From assembly GCA_023512835.1 (NCBI GenBank), contig CM042092.1, positions 697,984-761,983 on the forward strand: DNA of 64,000 nt, read 5' to 3'. The notes below the pieces were generated by a model. That model was not told where the DNA came from. It did no database searches and saw nothing but the letters and a program-made list of their open reading frames with translations. This document shows, one piece after another, positions 24,470-36,230 of this stretch. The position numbers and the translations under genes were made by a program. The stretch is from Taxillus chinensis (taxonomy: Eukaryota; Streptophyta; Magnoliopsida; Santalales; Loranthaceae). Each line of letters starts with the position of its first letter. Positions within the stretch are counted from its first letter, which is position 1.

Positions 24470-26417
24470 CACAAGGGAGATTAAAGCTGCCCGGATCTTT
24501 ATGCTTGATGGGCAAACTCGTTGAACAACACTTGCTCACCTCGTTAGTGATCGCCACCGTCTCATGATCCCCATATTTCCTCTTCTTTGTCACAAAATCT
24601 TTGATGTATTTTCTATACCTAGGCATCTGCTCCAAAACTTCTACAAATGGAATGTTAATCTCAAGCTTCTTGAACAAACTCGGGAAGCGCTCATACTCTT
24701 CTTCAACCCTCTGGTTCCTCGGCCCTCGAGGAAATGGCATAGTAGGCCTGAGCTCTTGCCTTTGTTCTTCAGCTATTCTGTCTTGACTCACCGCTTGTCC
24801 TTCTTCTTCTTGCACTCTTTCTTCACTTTATCCGATTTTCCTTGGTCATCAGCTTCCAAGGGTCTGCTTTGTTCTTCTGGAATTGCCTTCTTCTTAGGCT
24901 CTTCAGCTTCATTCGGTGTCTTCCCGCTCCTTAGAGTGATAGCCTTGCAACTCTCCTTGGGGTTCACCTCGGTGTCACTTGGAAAAGTATTGGTTGACAC
25001 CCCTTGATTTACATTCTGAGCCAAACTCACAAGCGACTTTTTCTATATTCTTAATTGAAGATTCAATTGTGACTACCCTTTCCTCCAAATTATCCTCTCT
25101 TTTGGTTGGCTCATCCACATTCCGATATACCCTTCCTCTTTCTTGTTGCGGGGCCGAGGTCAAGTTTCGCTCGAATCCTGGAGGTGGGTGTAAATAATTA
25201 TCCGTAGCATACGGATTCTCGCTTCATCCCCGGGGGCACATATTTATACTTGGTGATGTATCTCCCCCTCGGTTCGATTCTTCCGAAATGGCCGAGATCG
25301 CTGATTCAAGGTTGTACCCTTGTTGTTGTTGTTGAGGATAAAACTGCTGCTTCGGTACAAGCCTTTTCCTCCAACATAATTTGCTTCTTCAGCTCCACTC
25401 TAGCCCTGCTCAACCTCGGTAAAGATTGTTGTGATCCTTCAACTTTAAGAGCCAATACTTCCATGCCTTTCACTAAAGCTTGAATCTCGTGCTTGCATAT
25501 CATTGGAAGAATTATCAACTGAAGCTATTTTCTCCCTTGGCTTTGAAGTACGCACATTAGACCACTTTGCCAATCAGCTAATGACGGCCTCTCCAGTAGC
25601 TCACTGGCTGCGTCGGGCTCTAGATTCATCAAGCATCCTCCAAGCCAGGTCATTCACCTTGTCTTGTGAATGGGATGAAGACCTGTGTAGAAAGATTCAA
25701 TTTGAATCCACCGGGGCCTTCCATGATCAGGGCATCTTCTCACTAAGTCTTTGAAACGCTCCCAAGCTTCATGAAGAGTCTCCATCTCATCTTGCCTGAA
25801 CCTGCTAATCTCTCCTCTTAGCTTGATCACCTTGGAAGGAGGGAAGTACTTTGACATGAACTTGGTCTGCATCTCCTCCCAAGTGTTGATTGAACCTTGT
25901 TGGCAAACCGTTGAACCAGCCAAGAGCTCTATCCCTTAAAGAGAAAGGGAAAAGCCTTAGCTTTATGGCCTCCTCCGACACATTGTTGATCTTGATGGTG
26001 TCACACACCTGGTAGAACCTCATCAAATGTCTGGTGTGGATCATCCACTACTGTTCCTCCAAACGCGTTGTTACTCACCATGTTGATCAATGCCGGCCCT
26101 TTCGAAGCTATTCGCTTGGACTCTTGTCTGCCGAATCCCAGAATAATGGTCCGACATCATCGGCCTCGCATAATCTAAGAAGGTTACGGGGCATAAACCT
26201 ATTACCCTCTTCTTCTTGGATATTGGCCATTGTAATTGGCCCCTCCTTGCGGTGCACCACCATCGGTCCGAGATCTGCCATCGGATCGCCTACGGATTGC
26301 TCCAAGCCTTGTAGTGCTTCTTCCGCCTCACGTGTTCGCTTCCCCTAGCTGCTCTACGACGAGCTCGAACAACCTTTCAGGTTCCCGCGTAAATTGTATA
26401 TCCTCCTCTCTTTGCAT
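24470..26417 (-). pseudogene. gag: Athila gag and linker (right unit)
   Basis: This copy starts at the ATG at 26417. It contains the same capsid words as the left unit: NNVSEEAIKLRLFPFSLRD, MSKYFPPSKVIKLRGEIS, and HEAWERFKDLVRRCPDHG at about 25700-25800. CKAITLRSGK is in the 24788-25030 frame and QMPRYRKYIKDFVTKKRKYG at about 24570-24640. The linker runs openly into the protease here, which the left copy does not. Frame breaks are at different positions from the left unit. Confidence 0.85.
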
Positions 26418-26604
26418 GCACAACTAGGAATCCTTGATGTATGTTCCTGTAAACAACAACAAGAACACACCCAGAGCTCCGAACAATGCAAAATAAACAA
26501 ATAAAGAACACAAAATAACAGAAAATAAAAGACAAAATAAAACACCAAGATCGAATTCAAACAATTTCACTCAATGTTGATTTTAAAAACTAGTTAACCG
26601 TTGA

Positions 26605-26623
26605 ATCCCCGGCAACGGCGCCA
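26605..26623 (-). other. Primer-binding site, tRNA-Asp (right Athila unit)
   Basis: Identical 19-base match to the tRNA-Asp 3' end as in the left unit, three bases from LTR 3. Two intact primer sites show that both internal regions are complete at their 5' ends. Confidence 0.9.
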
Positions 26624-26626
26624 ATT

Positions 26627-28142
26627 TGACAGACAAGATTTTTAGCCTCTCTAAAAGAGCTAGCTAATGTCGTTAAATCTCTCTTCAAAATAATAAATTC
26701 CCTAAGTTTGCACTAAAAGAATAAACGACGAAGAAAGGGGTCGAACCCACAGGGATTAGCCTAGTTCTCTAGTTCTCAAATCAAATCACCCAATTACTCT
26801 TGTTCTATAAAATGTCTTGGCAAAAAGTTTTCTTTTTTTAAACTAAAGATCTAATTTTTATTTGGTTTTCTAAATAAACAAAGAAAGTAAGTTGATTTTA
26901 GGATTAAGATTCAAGGATTAAAAGCATCTAGGGTCACAATTTCACCTCCCTATGTTATCTCTCTTGGTTCATGGTATTAGGGTTGTCGATTGAAAACATG
27001 CTAAACATAAGCCAAGGACAACAAATGGTCATTGAGGTCCTTTTAAGAGTTGTATGCCGAATGGTCATCTAAACACACAAACATGCAAAGCCAATAAATC
27101 ATACTTGCAAAAGGATAATGATCACACCAATTACAAATAAGTTATGAATCTCAATCCGCCCCAGACTAGGGCTAAGAATACCAAGGTGTACATCCAAAGA
27201 TAGAACTTAAGAACAGATTCATAAAACATGCAAAACTCAATCATCCAAACCCAAATATTCATAAACACAACGAAAGCAACAAGGGGGCTACATTGCTCCC
27301 CTAGATTAAAAGACTACTCACGCATGATTACAAGCAAACACAAAGCGAGAAAAGCTAAACATCTTCTTCTTGATCACGCGCACAACAAAGCTTCAAATCC
27401 AAGCTCCAAAATCCGCGACGGCTGCTGCGACGGCTGCTCTCCTAGGTCAAGGAGCACCTCCAAGTCGTGGAGCCTCTCTCTCTCTCTAAAACGTGTAGGG
27501 GGGGTTAGGCATGCATAGCAGAGGGCGTGGATGCTGTATTTATAGAGGTTGGATGGGCCTTGAGGTGTGTAACCTAGCCCATCTATCAAAACGACGTAGT
27601 TTTGATAAGTAACACTCGAAACATTAAAAACTCTATCTTCCATCCACAATTTGGACTTGGGCCTTCAGGAACAAATGATCGGCATGGAAAAACGATTGGA
27701 TCGGTCCAAAAATATCTCTGCACGCCAATTTGCACGTGATATGGTGAATTCACGTGCACCTCCAAATCAGCTCAAACTTCTCCCCAAGCTTCCTTGCATC
27801 ATGTAGAGGCCTGAGAGGCAAAAATAGGCTTGCACGTGAATTGGGTGAATTCACGTGCAGATCCAAATCAGCTCCAAATGCTCTGAAATTTCCGTGGTAG
27901 GTAGAGGACATCATTCTAAGCAACTTTTTGTTCTTGCACGCCAATTGTTTGAGGCCATCTACTATGTCAAAAGTGAGGTCCAAAATCTGCCAAAACAACC
28001 TTTAAAAACGCATGTATTTGCAACTAGCATCTTCCTAGGGGTTAGAGCAAATATATATGAAATATGAGGCAATAAGGCTCTAATCATGCTCTTAAACATC
28101 CTAAATAAATACTAGAATAACGGCATAAAATGCACGTTATCA
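26627..28142 (-). repeat. Athila LTR 3 (5' LTR of the array)
   Basis: About 1516 bp from TGACAGAC to GTTATCA, with the primer site of the right unit at 26605-26623. Its outer end abuts the Tekay DTGA codons at 28143. Transcription of the whole array would start in this copy. Confidence 0.92.
27537..27545 (-). promoter_or_regulatory. TATA box in Athila LTR 3
   Basis: CTATAAATA on the minus strand. This is the 5' LTR of the array, so it is the expected promoter for a full-length transcript of the right unit. Confidence 0.6.
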
Positions 28143-29537
28143 AGCACCAGTGTCAATCAAGACAAGACAAATAGTGCGTGAAACCAAAATCGTACCTCTC
28201 ACACAGTTGGCCCTTGTCTCGCCTCGTCAACTGGTGGAACTTCTACCTCTCTCGTCGGTGATAGCATAGTTCCTCCCCTTCGCACACTACCGCTGGCCTG
28301 ACTCGTCATAGCTCGATCATTCTGTCCCTTCGAGCCTGGGCCTCCCGCCGAGGTCGCTGAGTAGCAGAGCCGTCCCTGTACCGACCGCCCGACCGAGCTG
28401 GTCTCCGATATGGAGCACCGCTCCTCGACCCCTGGCCACGAGGTCGATGTGGCCCCGCAACACTAGGCCGAGCCGCGAAGGACACTCTCCTATCCTGTGT
28501 CCTAGTCCCCCACATCGAAAGCACTTGAGTGGGTTGCCATTTTTCCGCCTACAATCCACCTCCTTGTGTCCCCCGAAGTCCACAAGATCGACATGTCCCT
28601 GAAACCGTGAGGTAGAACCGCTGCTCGAGTTCCCCATATGTGAGAATTTGGGCACCGGCCTCTTGTCCCCCTGTCCCTCGGTTGCTCCTCTCTTGGCCTC
28701 TTTTGGTTAGGCCCTGATGAGCTCCCTGGTTTCGAGTCCCGATCTGGTTTAAGTCCCGTTCTCCAATAAGTGCTTTGTTGACCGCGTCCCTGTCGTGGTC
28801 AACTCCATCATGTTTAATCCCTTCCTGAGTGATGGTCTCGGCCCATCTATGAAATCCTGGGTCTTATTAGCCTCAACCCTCCATGACTGCGGGGCAAATC
28901 TCCCTAACTCGGTGAAAGCAATGACATACTCGTCACGGTCCAGGCCGCCCTGCTCCAGGTGTATAATACTCCCGTCGCCTCGTCTTCGCACGGAGCGAGG
29001 GAAATACTCTGTGTAGAAGAGCTCCACAAAGTCCTCCCATGCCATCGGGCTCTCGTGAACATGCTTCACGGCGTCCCACCACCTGCGGGCCCCACCTACC
29101 AGGGAAATGCGTGGCTAAGCGGACCTTAGCCTCCTCGGGCACTGGATCAGCTCGAAGATGTCCTCTCGTCCATTTGACCCATTCCTCGGCCTCGTCGGGT
29201 CTCGTATTCGCCTCAAACTTCGTCGGTTTCTGCTTCAGGAACCGACTCACCTAGTCGATCGGTACTGCAGGCGGAACTGTCATGACCTGTGGTTGGTTCT
29301 CCTCTAGAACCTCCTGTTGTTGCTCCCGCCGAGGCTGCTGCTGCCTCCTCGGCTCCTCTCGCATCACTTCTCCTGGCCACCTCCCTCATGGTACCCTGGA
29401 TTTGGCTCGATGTTTGAGCCCCAATCTGAGCGGCAATCTCGAACCCAAGGCGGTCCTGGTGAACTCTGCTCTCCTTGCGATTCGGATTGAATGGATAACT
29501 CCTCCGCTGGACCTTGAGCCCTTGTCTTGGGTGCCAT
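28143..29537 (-). pseudogene. gag: Tekay/Del gag and protease N-terminus
   Basis: The start ATG is at 29537 and the protein begins MAPKTRAQGPAEEL. A capsid region follows with FLKQKPTKFEANTRPDEAEE and WEDFVELFYTEYFP. A retroviral zinc knuckle of the form CX2CX4HX4C (CFRCGGLGHRIGEC) lies at 28482-28523. The reading ends in VLIDTGA, the protease active site, at the Athila junction. The frame changes several times (28317-28655, 28749-29069, 28933-29250 and 29213-29560 are in different frames). Gag packages the element RNA and the knuckle binds nucleic acid. Confidence 0.85.
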
Positions 29538-29983
29538 TCTGCACCAACACGTATCAACAATCTATTAACTATTGCATACTAGTCAAACCACCAAATTAAC
29601 AATGAGGTTCCAAGCCTCTCATCCACACACATCACAATAGGTTGTTATTCACTTAGGCTTCCTAAGTTTAAACCAACTTAATAGCATTTTCAATCAAGCC
29701 AAACCAGTCACCAAGGAAAAATCAAATCACAAACATTCAATAATACAACCAACACAAACACGTCATCGAATAACATCATCAAATCATTTCTAGTGCCTAG
29801 ATATGCAAAATCAGGTTTACGGATGTACGCACCCAACCCAAATGCTTCCTAAGATGATCCGACGGACCCTTAGTCAACCCGAACACATATAAGGACTGCG
29901 TTGATCAGGCGCCCTCCCTATAGTCTTCCAAGCTTCTAAGTGTCTATCAATCACCCCTCACTAACCTAGGTCCACTAGACCAT

Positions 29984-29994
29984 GCTCGATACCA
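29984..29994 (-). other. Primer-binding site, tRNA-iMet type (Tekay element)
   Basis: The plus strand reads GCTCGATACCA, which matches the 3' end of plant initiator tRNA-Met except that one T of a CTG is missing. It lies three bases inside the LTR end, the normal place for minus-strand primer binding in this element. Confidence 0.75.
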
Positions 29995-29997
29995 ACT

Positions 29998-32134
29998 TGT
30001 CACGCCCCCAAATTTTGAGCACTCACAATCAGGAACGCGACGTCCCCGCGCCCACTCCAGGGGACGAGGGGTTAGAGACTGATCCATTCTTAAACAATAC
30101 TACAACAGGGGTAGCATTGTACTTACCGGTGGTCCAGACACAACATGCAATCGACCAATAATTATATCGGTCTGATCAATATTCCTGAATTAAATCAACA
30201 CCACAAACACAAGTAACAAGGTCCAGTTATCCAAGTTTATACAATCGCTCACGGACCCAAGTCCGGAAATAAAATAAATAAATAGATACCAAGTTCATAA
30301 AAGGAATCCTAAAGATGTCCCAACCTGATCTGCTATGGCTCCACCGGCTACTCCCTACAACCTGTAGAAAAATAGAGATAAAGTAGGGTGAGCACGAATG
30401 CCCAGTAGGTGATCCCCATCTCCGGTGTCCTAATATATGTCCCTAAGTCTACATGAACTGTGTACGATTGTGCCAGTGTAGTGTTACATTGCATCACAAA
30501 TAAATCTCATTTAACCACAAATAGAACATCACACCACATTTAAATTTTATTGAAGTACGAAGGCAAATCAATCACCCACGGTAATTCCCACCACCAACTC
30601 CAGTAATCATAACCACCATCAGATAGCCATATGTGGGACCTGTGGTGTCCCTAGTGACAACCTGCCACATATGGGACCTGGGTTACCAGCCATATAGGGG
30701 ACCTGCGGCTTCTTGCCTGCCCTATGCGGAACCCGCAGTAACCCAACGAACTTCCCCACCAGTTCCACACACTGGATGAACTAGCAGATCGTTCCAACAA
30801 GTTTAGTTCGACAACCTTATAAAATTAGTTCACCAATCCAACGCTAACCACACATATAACTATATATTTATATATAAATGCACATACATATTTAAATACT
30901 CATCGAAAATCTAACACCTTAAACGTCAATAAAAAAAAGAAACTAAGTTACGGTGTATTTCCATGTTAAGGAACTACAACGGAATCTATGCTATTTGAGT
31001 ATACATACACCCAAACAATGTTTACACGATTACCCCAATCGAGCCTAATTTATTAAATCATTACTAAAGTTCTAACGATATCCCTATATATATATATATT
31101 CACATCATATATGTATACATTAACATATCTATTTAGTTATATACTTATTTATTTTATTTTCCTTTATTTTGATTTTATTATTATTATTTATTATTATTTA
31201 TTTATTTATTTTTATTTTTTTTCCACCAACCCTATGGGTTGGTGTTGGTGCGTTAGCGGGGAGGGGCGACATCAATGCGCCGCGCCCCCTCCCTTCCCCG
31301 CTTCGGCCCCTACGCCGGCGCGCGAGCTTGGTCAATCACGTAGCGGCGGCGCAGACACCGCCGCCCGCTTCCTCCCCCCTCCGTGCGAGCGCGCGCGGCA
31401 CACCAGGACGCGAGGCGCGCGAGTCCGAGTCCACGGGGATGGCGCCGAAGCCGGCTGCGCCTCCCTCTCCCTCCGACACTGCTCGCCGGAAACGCGTAGC
31501 CACGACGGCACGGCCACGACGCCCAGATCCGTTGCCCCAGACGACGCCCTTGACGCCTCCCTACGGCACGACCACTGCACCACCAGGAGCCGACGCCCTT
31601 GACGCCTCCCTTCCACGGTACGACACGACGCCGGTTTGTAGCCGACGCGATGAACATACCAATTCGTATAAAGTAGCCATATGTAATTACTTCGGATTTA
31701 ACACATACCGATTCTAACATTGTGCTCATACAATTGGATAGTAAATAGTCGAAATCACCTACCTGATTCAAACTCGGAAGGTCAAGAACACGATGGCTCC
31801 AATGTCTTGCTTCTTCCTACCAGATCACAGACGACAATGAATGTAGGGTTTAACCCTAATTTTTCCCTCTATTTATACCCATATAAATATATATTAATAG
31901 ATTTATAATATTAATAATAGTAATAATCAATAATAATAATTTGATTAATAATCATAATAATTAATAATAATAGCTAATATTCGTAAATAAGGTATTAACG
32001 TCACAATAACTATAAACTTAAAAAAAAATATTAAAATAATCATAATAGTATTAACATAACGCATGCCAATAAACTCTAAATATTTTAATAGTAATTATAC
32101 CTTAACACACGTCACCTAGGTACGAGTCTTTACA
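29998..32134 (-). repeat. 5' LTR of the Tekay/Del element
   Basis: The repeat starts TGTCACGCCCC next to the primer site and ends with CTTTACA, giving TG...CA termini and a length of about 2.1 kb. The other LTR is outside the window. It includes short degenerate repeats around ATATGGGACCTG (30625-30740), an AT-rich block (30840-31240), and a GC-rich block (31240-31620). The GC-rich block has long open frames on both strands, but they show no recognisable protein. A TATA box lies in the right-hand third. Confidence 0.75.
31870..31877 (-). promoter_or_regulatory. TATA box of the Tekay LTR
   Basis: On the minus strand this reads TATAAATA followed by a short AT- and G-rich stretch and AGGGTTAAACCC. 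It is inside the LTR and oriented toward gag, so it is a good candidate for the U3 core promoter. Confidence 0.55.
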
Positions 32135-32135
32135 A

Positions 32136-32672
32136 ATGCGGCCTATGCCCCCAACACTAGAGAGTCACTTGGATATGGGGGGCTTGTTCCCAAAGACCGC
32201 AAAGATGGTTGCCACAGTCATGCTTAAACTGGGGCATAAGGAAGGTCAAGGTCCAGGTGTACAAGCACAAGGGATTAAAGAACCCTTAGTCGTACAAAGT
32301 ACCAGAGAAAGGTACGGGTTGGGCTACAAGCCTACCAAGGCCGACAAATCAAGAGAAGTCGCGAGGAAAAGGGAGTCCCGTTTAGCCAGAATAGAGAAGA
32401 GGCCCCTCCAAGAGCAAAGGATGACGTTCCCACCCCTTGGGGCCATATTCCAAAGCGTCGGTTTTATCCATCGGAGGAAACAATGCACCATAGCCATGTT
32501 ACGGGCCACTCGTAGAGAGCAAGAACAAATGGGGTGGGTATGCCAAGGACCCCCCGGGGCACCAGTGAACAATTGGAGCATTGTGGACCTCCCGCCAAGT
32601 AATGATCAAAGAAGCTTTGTTAAGGAATGTTCTATTTTATTATGTTTTCAAAATTGCAAACAATGGTTGTAA
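32136..32672 (+). pseudogene. pol: G-patch domain segment of the Tat polyprotein
   Basis: The frame is open from the Tekay junction and encodes KMVATVMLKLGHKEGQGPG followed by GIKEPLVVQSTRERYGLGYK, which fits the glycine-rich G-patch (D111) RNA-binding domain. The ATG at 32136 is formed next to the junction and need not be a real start. After the domain comes a basic KSREVARKRESRLARIEKR stretch. The segment lies upstream of RT, where protease would precede it in the undisrupted element. Confidence 0.7.
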
Positions 32673-32989
32673 CCCTTTCGGAATATTTATGAAATAAGAC
32701 TTTTGCCAAGACGTATCCCCTTGCATTGCATGACATATGCATCATCATATTTTGTTAAACTAGTCAAACTTTTACTAACAGTACAATCAGGCTAAAAAGG
32801 ATCTGGTAAGTAAATAAGAAACGAGTTGCTTAAGGTTTGACCGTAATCCAGCTTGGGAACAACTAGTATTTGGGGCGGAGGAAGCCGACGACGAGGAAAA
32901 CTTTGAGCCTCCTGGAGGACATCATGCACCGTTGGAAAGGGAGGATCGACTCATTGTTCCTAGCGAAGTTCGATCGAGACTATCAACTT

Positions 32990-33815
32990 CGGTACGCCTT
33001 CTGAGTGAAAAGAACCGCGACTAGGATCTCGAATCACTAAAGACGTCAAGAACCGATTAATCGACCTCTTAAAAGCCTATATCGATGTTTTTGCGTGGTC
33101 TTACAAGGATATGCCGGGACTGAATACCAACATAGTGCAACACCAGTTGCCATTGAATCCAGGATGTACGCCCGTACAACAGAAGTTACGACGAATGAGA
33201 CCAAGAATGATACTGAAAATCAAAAAAGAGGTGCGGAAACAATGGGATGCTGGATTCCTTAGCGTAGCTCGATACCCGGAGTGGGTCGCTAACATCGTGC
33301 CCGTCCCAAAGAAAGGCGGGAAAGTCCGTATGTGCGTGGACTACCGTGACCTCAACAAGGCGAGCCCAAAAGACAACTTTCCACTACCTCACATCGACAC
33401 CTTGGTAGATAACACCGCTAAACATGCTATGTTTTCTTTCATGGATGATTTCTCCGGCTACAACCAAATTCGGATGGACCCCGATTACAAAGAAAGGACC
33501 ACCTTCACAAGTATCTGGGGCACCTTCTGCTACAATGTCATGCCTTTTGGACTCAAGAATGCCGGGGCAACATATCAGAGGGCCATGGTGACACTCTTCC
33601 ATGACATGATGCATAAAGAAGTGGAGGTTTACGTTGATGATATGATCGCCAAGTCAGGAAAGGAGGAAGACCACGTGGAGGTACTGTGTAAACTATTCAA
33701 CAGATTACGCAAATACCAGCTAAAGTTAAATCCGGCCAAGTGTACTTTCGAGCTACATCCGGGTAAACTATCGGGATTTGTTGTCGGTCAAAATGGAATA
33801 GAAATCGACCCCTGA
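32990..33815 (+). pseudogene. pol: Tat reverse transcriptase
   Basis: Motifs in order are WSYKDMPGLNTNIVQHQLP, VPVPKKGGKVRMCVDYRDLN, KASPKDNFPLPHIDTLVD, FMDDFSGYNQIRM, CYNVMPFGLKNAGATYQRAM and the catalytic YVDD at 33630-33641. The frame stays open until a stop created by a one-base change near 33811. All catalytic residues are present. The sequence is typical of plant Tat elements. Confidence 0.88.
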
Positions 33816-34386
33816 CAAGGTCCAGGCCATCCAAGAAATTTCCCTACCAAAGACTATCAAGGAAGTCAGAGGTTTCCTCGGGCGACTTAACTATGTTGCC
33901 CACTTTATCTCACAGCTTACTGCAACTTGCGAACCTATCTTCAAAGTGCTACGCAAGAATAGCCCCGAGGTGTGGAATGACGAATGTCAAGAGGCCTTTG
34001 ACAAAATCAAGCAATACCTTATGAATCCACCAATTTTGGCTCCTCCAATGCCTAACGAACCCTTGATCTTGTATTTGACGGTCCGGGATACATCCATGGG
34101 CTGTGTATTGGGGCAGCTTGATGAAGCGAAGAAAAAGGAGCAAGTCATTTATTACTTGAGCAAGAAATTTACGTCATGCGAAGAGAAGTATACTTCCTTA
34201 GAGAAAGCTTGTTGCGCCCTCGTCTGGACCACACGAAGATTAAGACAGTACACCCTATACCATACTACATGGCTCATCTCAAGACATGACTCACTCAAAT
34301 ATTTGTTGGAAAAACCGGCAATGACAGGAAGGATTGCAAAGTGGCAACTGCTCTTATCCGAATATGACATCATCTATGTCCCATAA
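33816..34386 (+). pseudogene. pol: Tat RNase H (gypsy type)
   Basis: The reading continues from RT in a new frame as VQAIQEISLPKTIKEVRGFL and then WNDECQEAFDKIKQYLMNPP, LYLTVRDTSMGCVLGQ and EEKYTSLEKACCALVWTTRR, ending KWQLLLSEYDIIYVP followed by a stop at 34384. The catalytic Asp that normally sits in the LYL-S-A motif is replaced here, giving TVRD, which fits the degenerate first RNase H of Tat elements. Confidence 0.82.
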
Positions 34387-34419
34387 AAGGCTATCAAGGG
34401 AAGTGCCATAGCAAATTAC

Positions 34420-34913
34420 TTGGCCGACAGGGCCTTGGAGGATTATGAGCCCATGAGCTCCGATTTTCCAAACGAATACATCAATGCTGTTCAGGAGGAT
34501 CAGGAATCAAAGACGTGGATTCCGTGGTTTGATGGAGCCTCAAATTTATCCGATCATGGCATTGGGGCGGTATTAATCTCCCCGACCGGTCAACATTATC
34601 CCATGGCCGCCAAGTTGGCCTTTCCTTGCACAAACAACATAGCGAATATGAGGCTTGTATTATGGGTCTCCAAAAAGCCTTGATCAAGGGAATCACGAAA
34701 CTTCAAGTCTTCGGGGATTCAGCCTTAGTAATCTATCAAGTCCGAAAGGAGTGGGAAACCCGGAATCCCAAACTCATCCCCTACCAAAAAATGATATGTG
34801 ATATGGCTAAACTATTTGATGAAATCTCATTTGAGCATGCATCCCGGGAACATAATCGATTCCTGGTGCTTTGGCCACTTTGGCAGCCCTCCTTCGGTTG
34901 GATACAAGTTTAG
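34420..34913 (+). pseudogene. pol: Tat second RNase H (archaeal type)
   Basis: It contains WIPWFDGASNLSDHGIGAVL with the first Asp, NIANMRLV shifting to HSEYEACIMGLQKAL with the Glu, and LQVFGDSALVIYQVRKEW with the second Asp. ASREHN follows. This extra RNase H is the hallmark of Tat elements. One frameshift lies at about 34655. Confidence 0.85.
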
Positions 34914-36230
34914 AAGTGCCCTCTTTCGACATCTGTGTACAAGAGGTGCCAATATACTGTATGATGACAAGTATGGATACTAACACAAAGTCATGGTATC
35001 ATGATATTAAGCGATATCTACTCACAAGAGAATATCCAGCAGAAGTCTCGGAATCAGAAAAAGGAAATATTCGACGAGCAAGTGCTAACTACTTCTTAGA
35101 TGGGCCGGTCCTTTATAAGCGCAGCTATGACATGGTGCTATTACGGTGCGTGGAGAAGGGCGAGGCAGCTCAGATCCTCAACGAAGTCCACAATGGTAAC
35201 CGTGAAGCACATGTGAATGGACACGCTCTATCCCAACAGATCATGAGGATGGGCTACTACTGGGTCACCATGGAAAAGGATAGCATCAATCATGTGCGCA
35301 CATGTCTTAAATGCCAAGTTTACGGGGATCGAATCTAAGCACCTCTGTCCTACTTACACACGATGACCTCTCCTTGGCCTTTCGCCATGTGGGGAATGGA
35401 CGTCATTGGAGCCATTTCACCTAAGGCTTCCAACGGTCATAGATTCATCCTAGTGGCGATCAATTACTTCACCAAATGGGTGGAAGCACTTCCTATGCCC
35501 AAGTCACTCAATCGGTGGTGGTTAGGTTTCTTCGAAGCATCATCATCCTGTCGTTATGGGCTCCCCGAGCAAATTATAACCGACAATGTCACAATTTGAA
35601 CAATCGAATGATGGACAATTTATGCGAAGGATTTAAGATCCGACACTGCAATTCTACACCATATCGTCCCAAGATGAATGGAGCGGTTGAGGTAGCAAAT
35701 AAAAATATCAAGAACATCATTCGAAAAATGACCGAGACATACAAGGATTGGCATGAGAAACTTCCATATGCACTACATGTTTACCGGACTTCGTGCGAAC
35801 ATCAATTGGCGCAACTCCTTTCTCCCTAGTGTATGGTATGGAAGCGGTCCTACCCATCGAAGTGGAAATCCCGTCTCTCGAGTTCTCAAGGATACTCAAC
35901 TAGACGAGCAGAATGGGTCGAGACCATTTTGAGCAAGCTAAATCTGATCGAAGGAAAATGTCTTGCCGCGATCGGTGGAGGCCAGCGATACCAACAAAGG
36001 ATGATGGCCAACTTCAACAAAAAAGTAAAGCCCCAACTTTCAAAGAAGGGGATTTGGTCTTGAAGAAAATACTGCCGATACAACATGATCGCGAGGGGAA
36101 AATGGACTCCAAACTATGAAGGTCCATACGTTGTAAAAGAGCATTCTCGGGAGGTGCCCTAATCCTCACCGAAATGGACAGAGTTGAGCTACGAAATCCT
36201 GTAAACAAGATGTTGTAAAGAAGTTTTATG
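34914..36230 (+). pseudogene. pol: Tat integrase
   Basis: The zinc-binding end reads HVNGHALSQQIMRMGYYWVT followed by HVRTCLKCQVYGDRI with the CxxC. The core has WGMDVIGAISPKASNGHRFI, YFTKWVEALPM, LPEQIITDN and PYRPKMNGAVEVANKNIKN with the catalytic Glu. The C-terminal part continues with KKVKPQLSKKG and ends around 36230. Five frame changes split it. DDE residues are all present. Confidence 0.83.

Larger units (their letters stand above)
2811..28142 (-). mobile_element. Tandem Athila-lineage retrotransposon (LTR-internal-LTR-internal-LTR)
   Basis: Three LTRs of about 1.5 kb (2811-4319, 14705-16222, 26627-28142) alternate with two internal regions of about 10.4 kb that match each other along their whole length. 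Both units read on the minus strand and each has its own tRNA-Asp primer site, gag, protease, RT, RNase H, integrase and a third ORF. The middle LTR serves both units. The array sits inside the Tekay protease gene. LTR ends are TG/CA except the outer left end, which reads CG. I do not see a clean 5-bp target duplication: AAAGA is on the left and AGCAC on the right. Confidence 0.9.
1..32134 (-). mobile_element. Tekay/Del-lineage Ty3/gypsy chromovirus, split by an Athila insertion and open at the left edge
   Basis: Read on the minus strand the order is 5' LTR (29998-32134), tRNA-iMet-type primer site, gag with a CCHC knuckle, protease, RT, RNase H and integrase. This is the order of Ty3/gypsy elements, and the integrase and gag sequences are Tekay/Del-like. 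The element is interrupted at 2811-28142 by another retrotransposon. The protease reading resumes on the far side: the DTGA motif sits at the right junction and the rest of the protease at the left one. The chromodomain and 3' LTR would lie left of the window. Its 5' LTR ends at 32134 inside a Tat element, and AATGC at 32135-32139 is the expected target-site duplication to look for outside the window. Confidence 0.85.

Noticed and set aside
31111..31771. Frames of 150-180 codons on both strands in a GC-rich block
   Set aside because: They lie inside the Tekay LTR, overlap each other on opposite strands, and show low-complexity Arg/Pro/Ala-rich sequence without domains.
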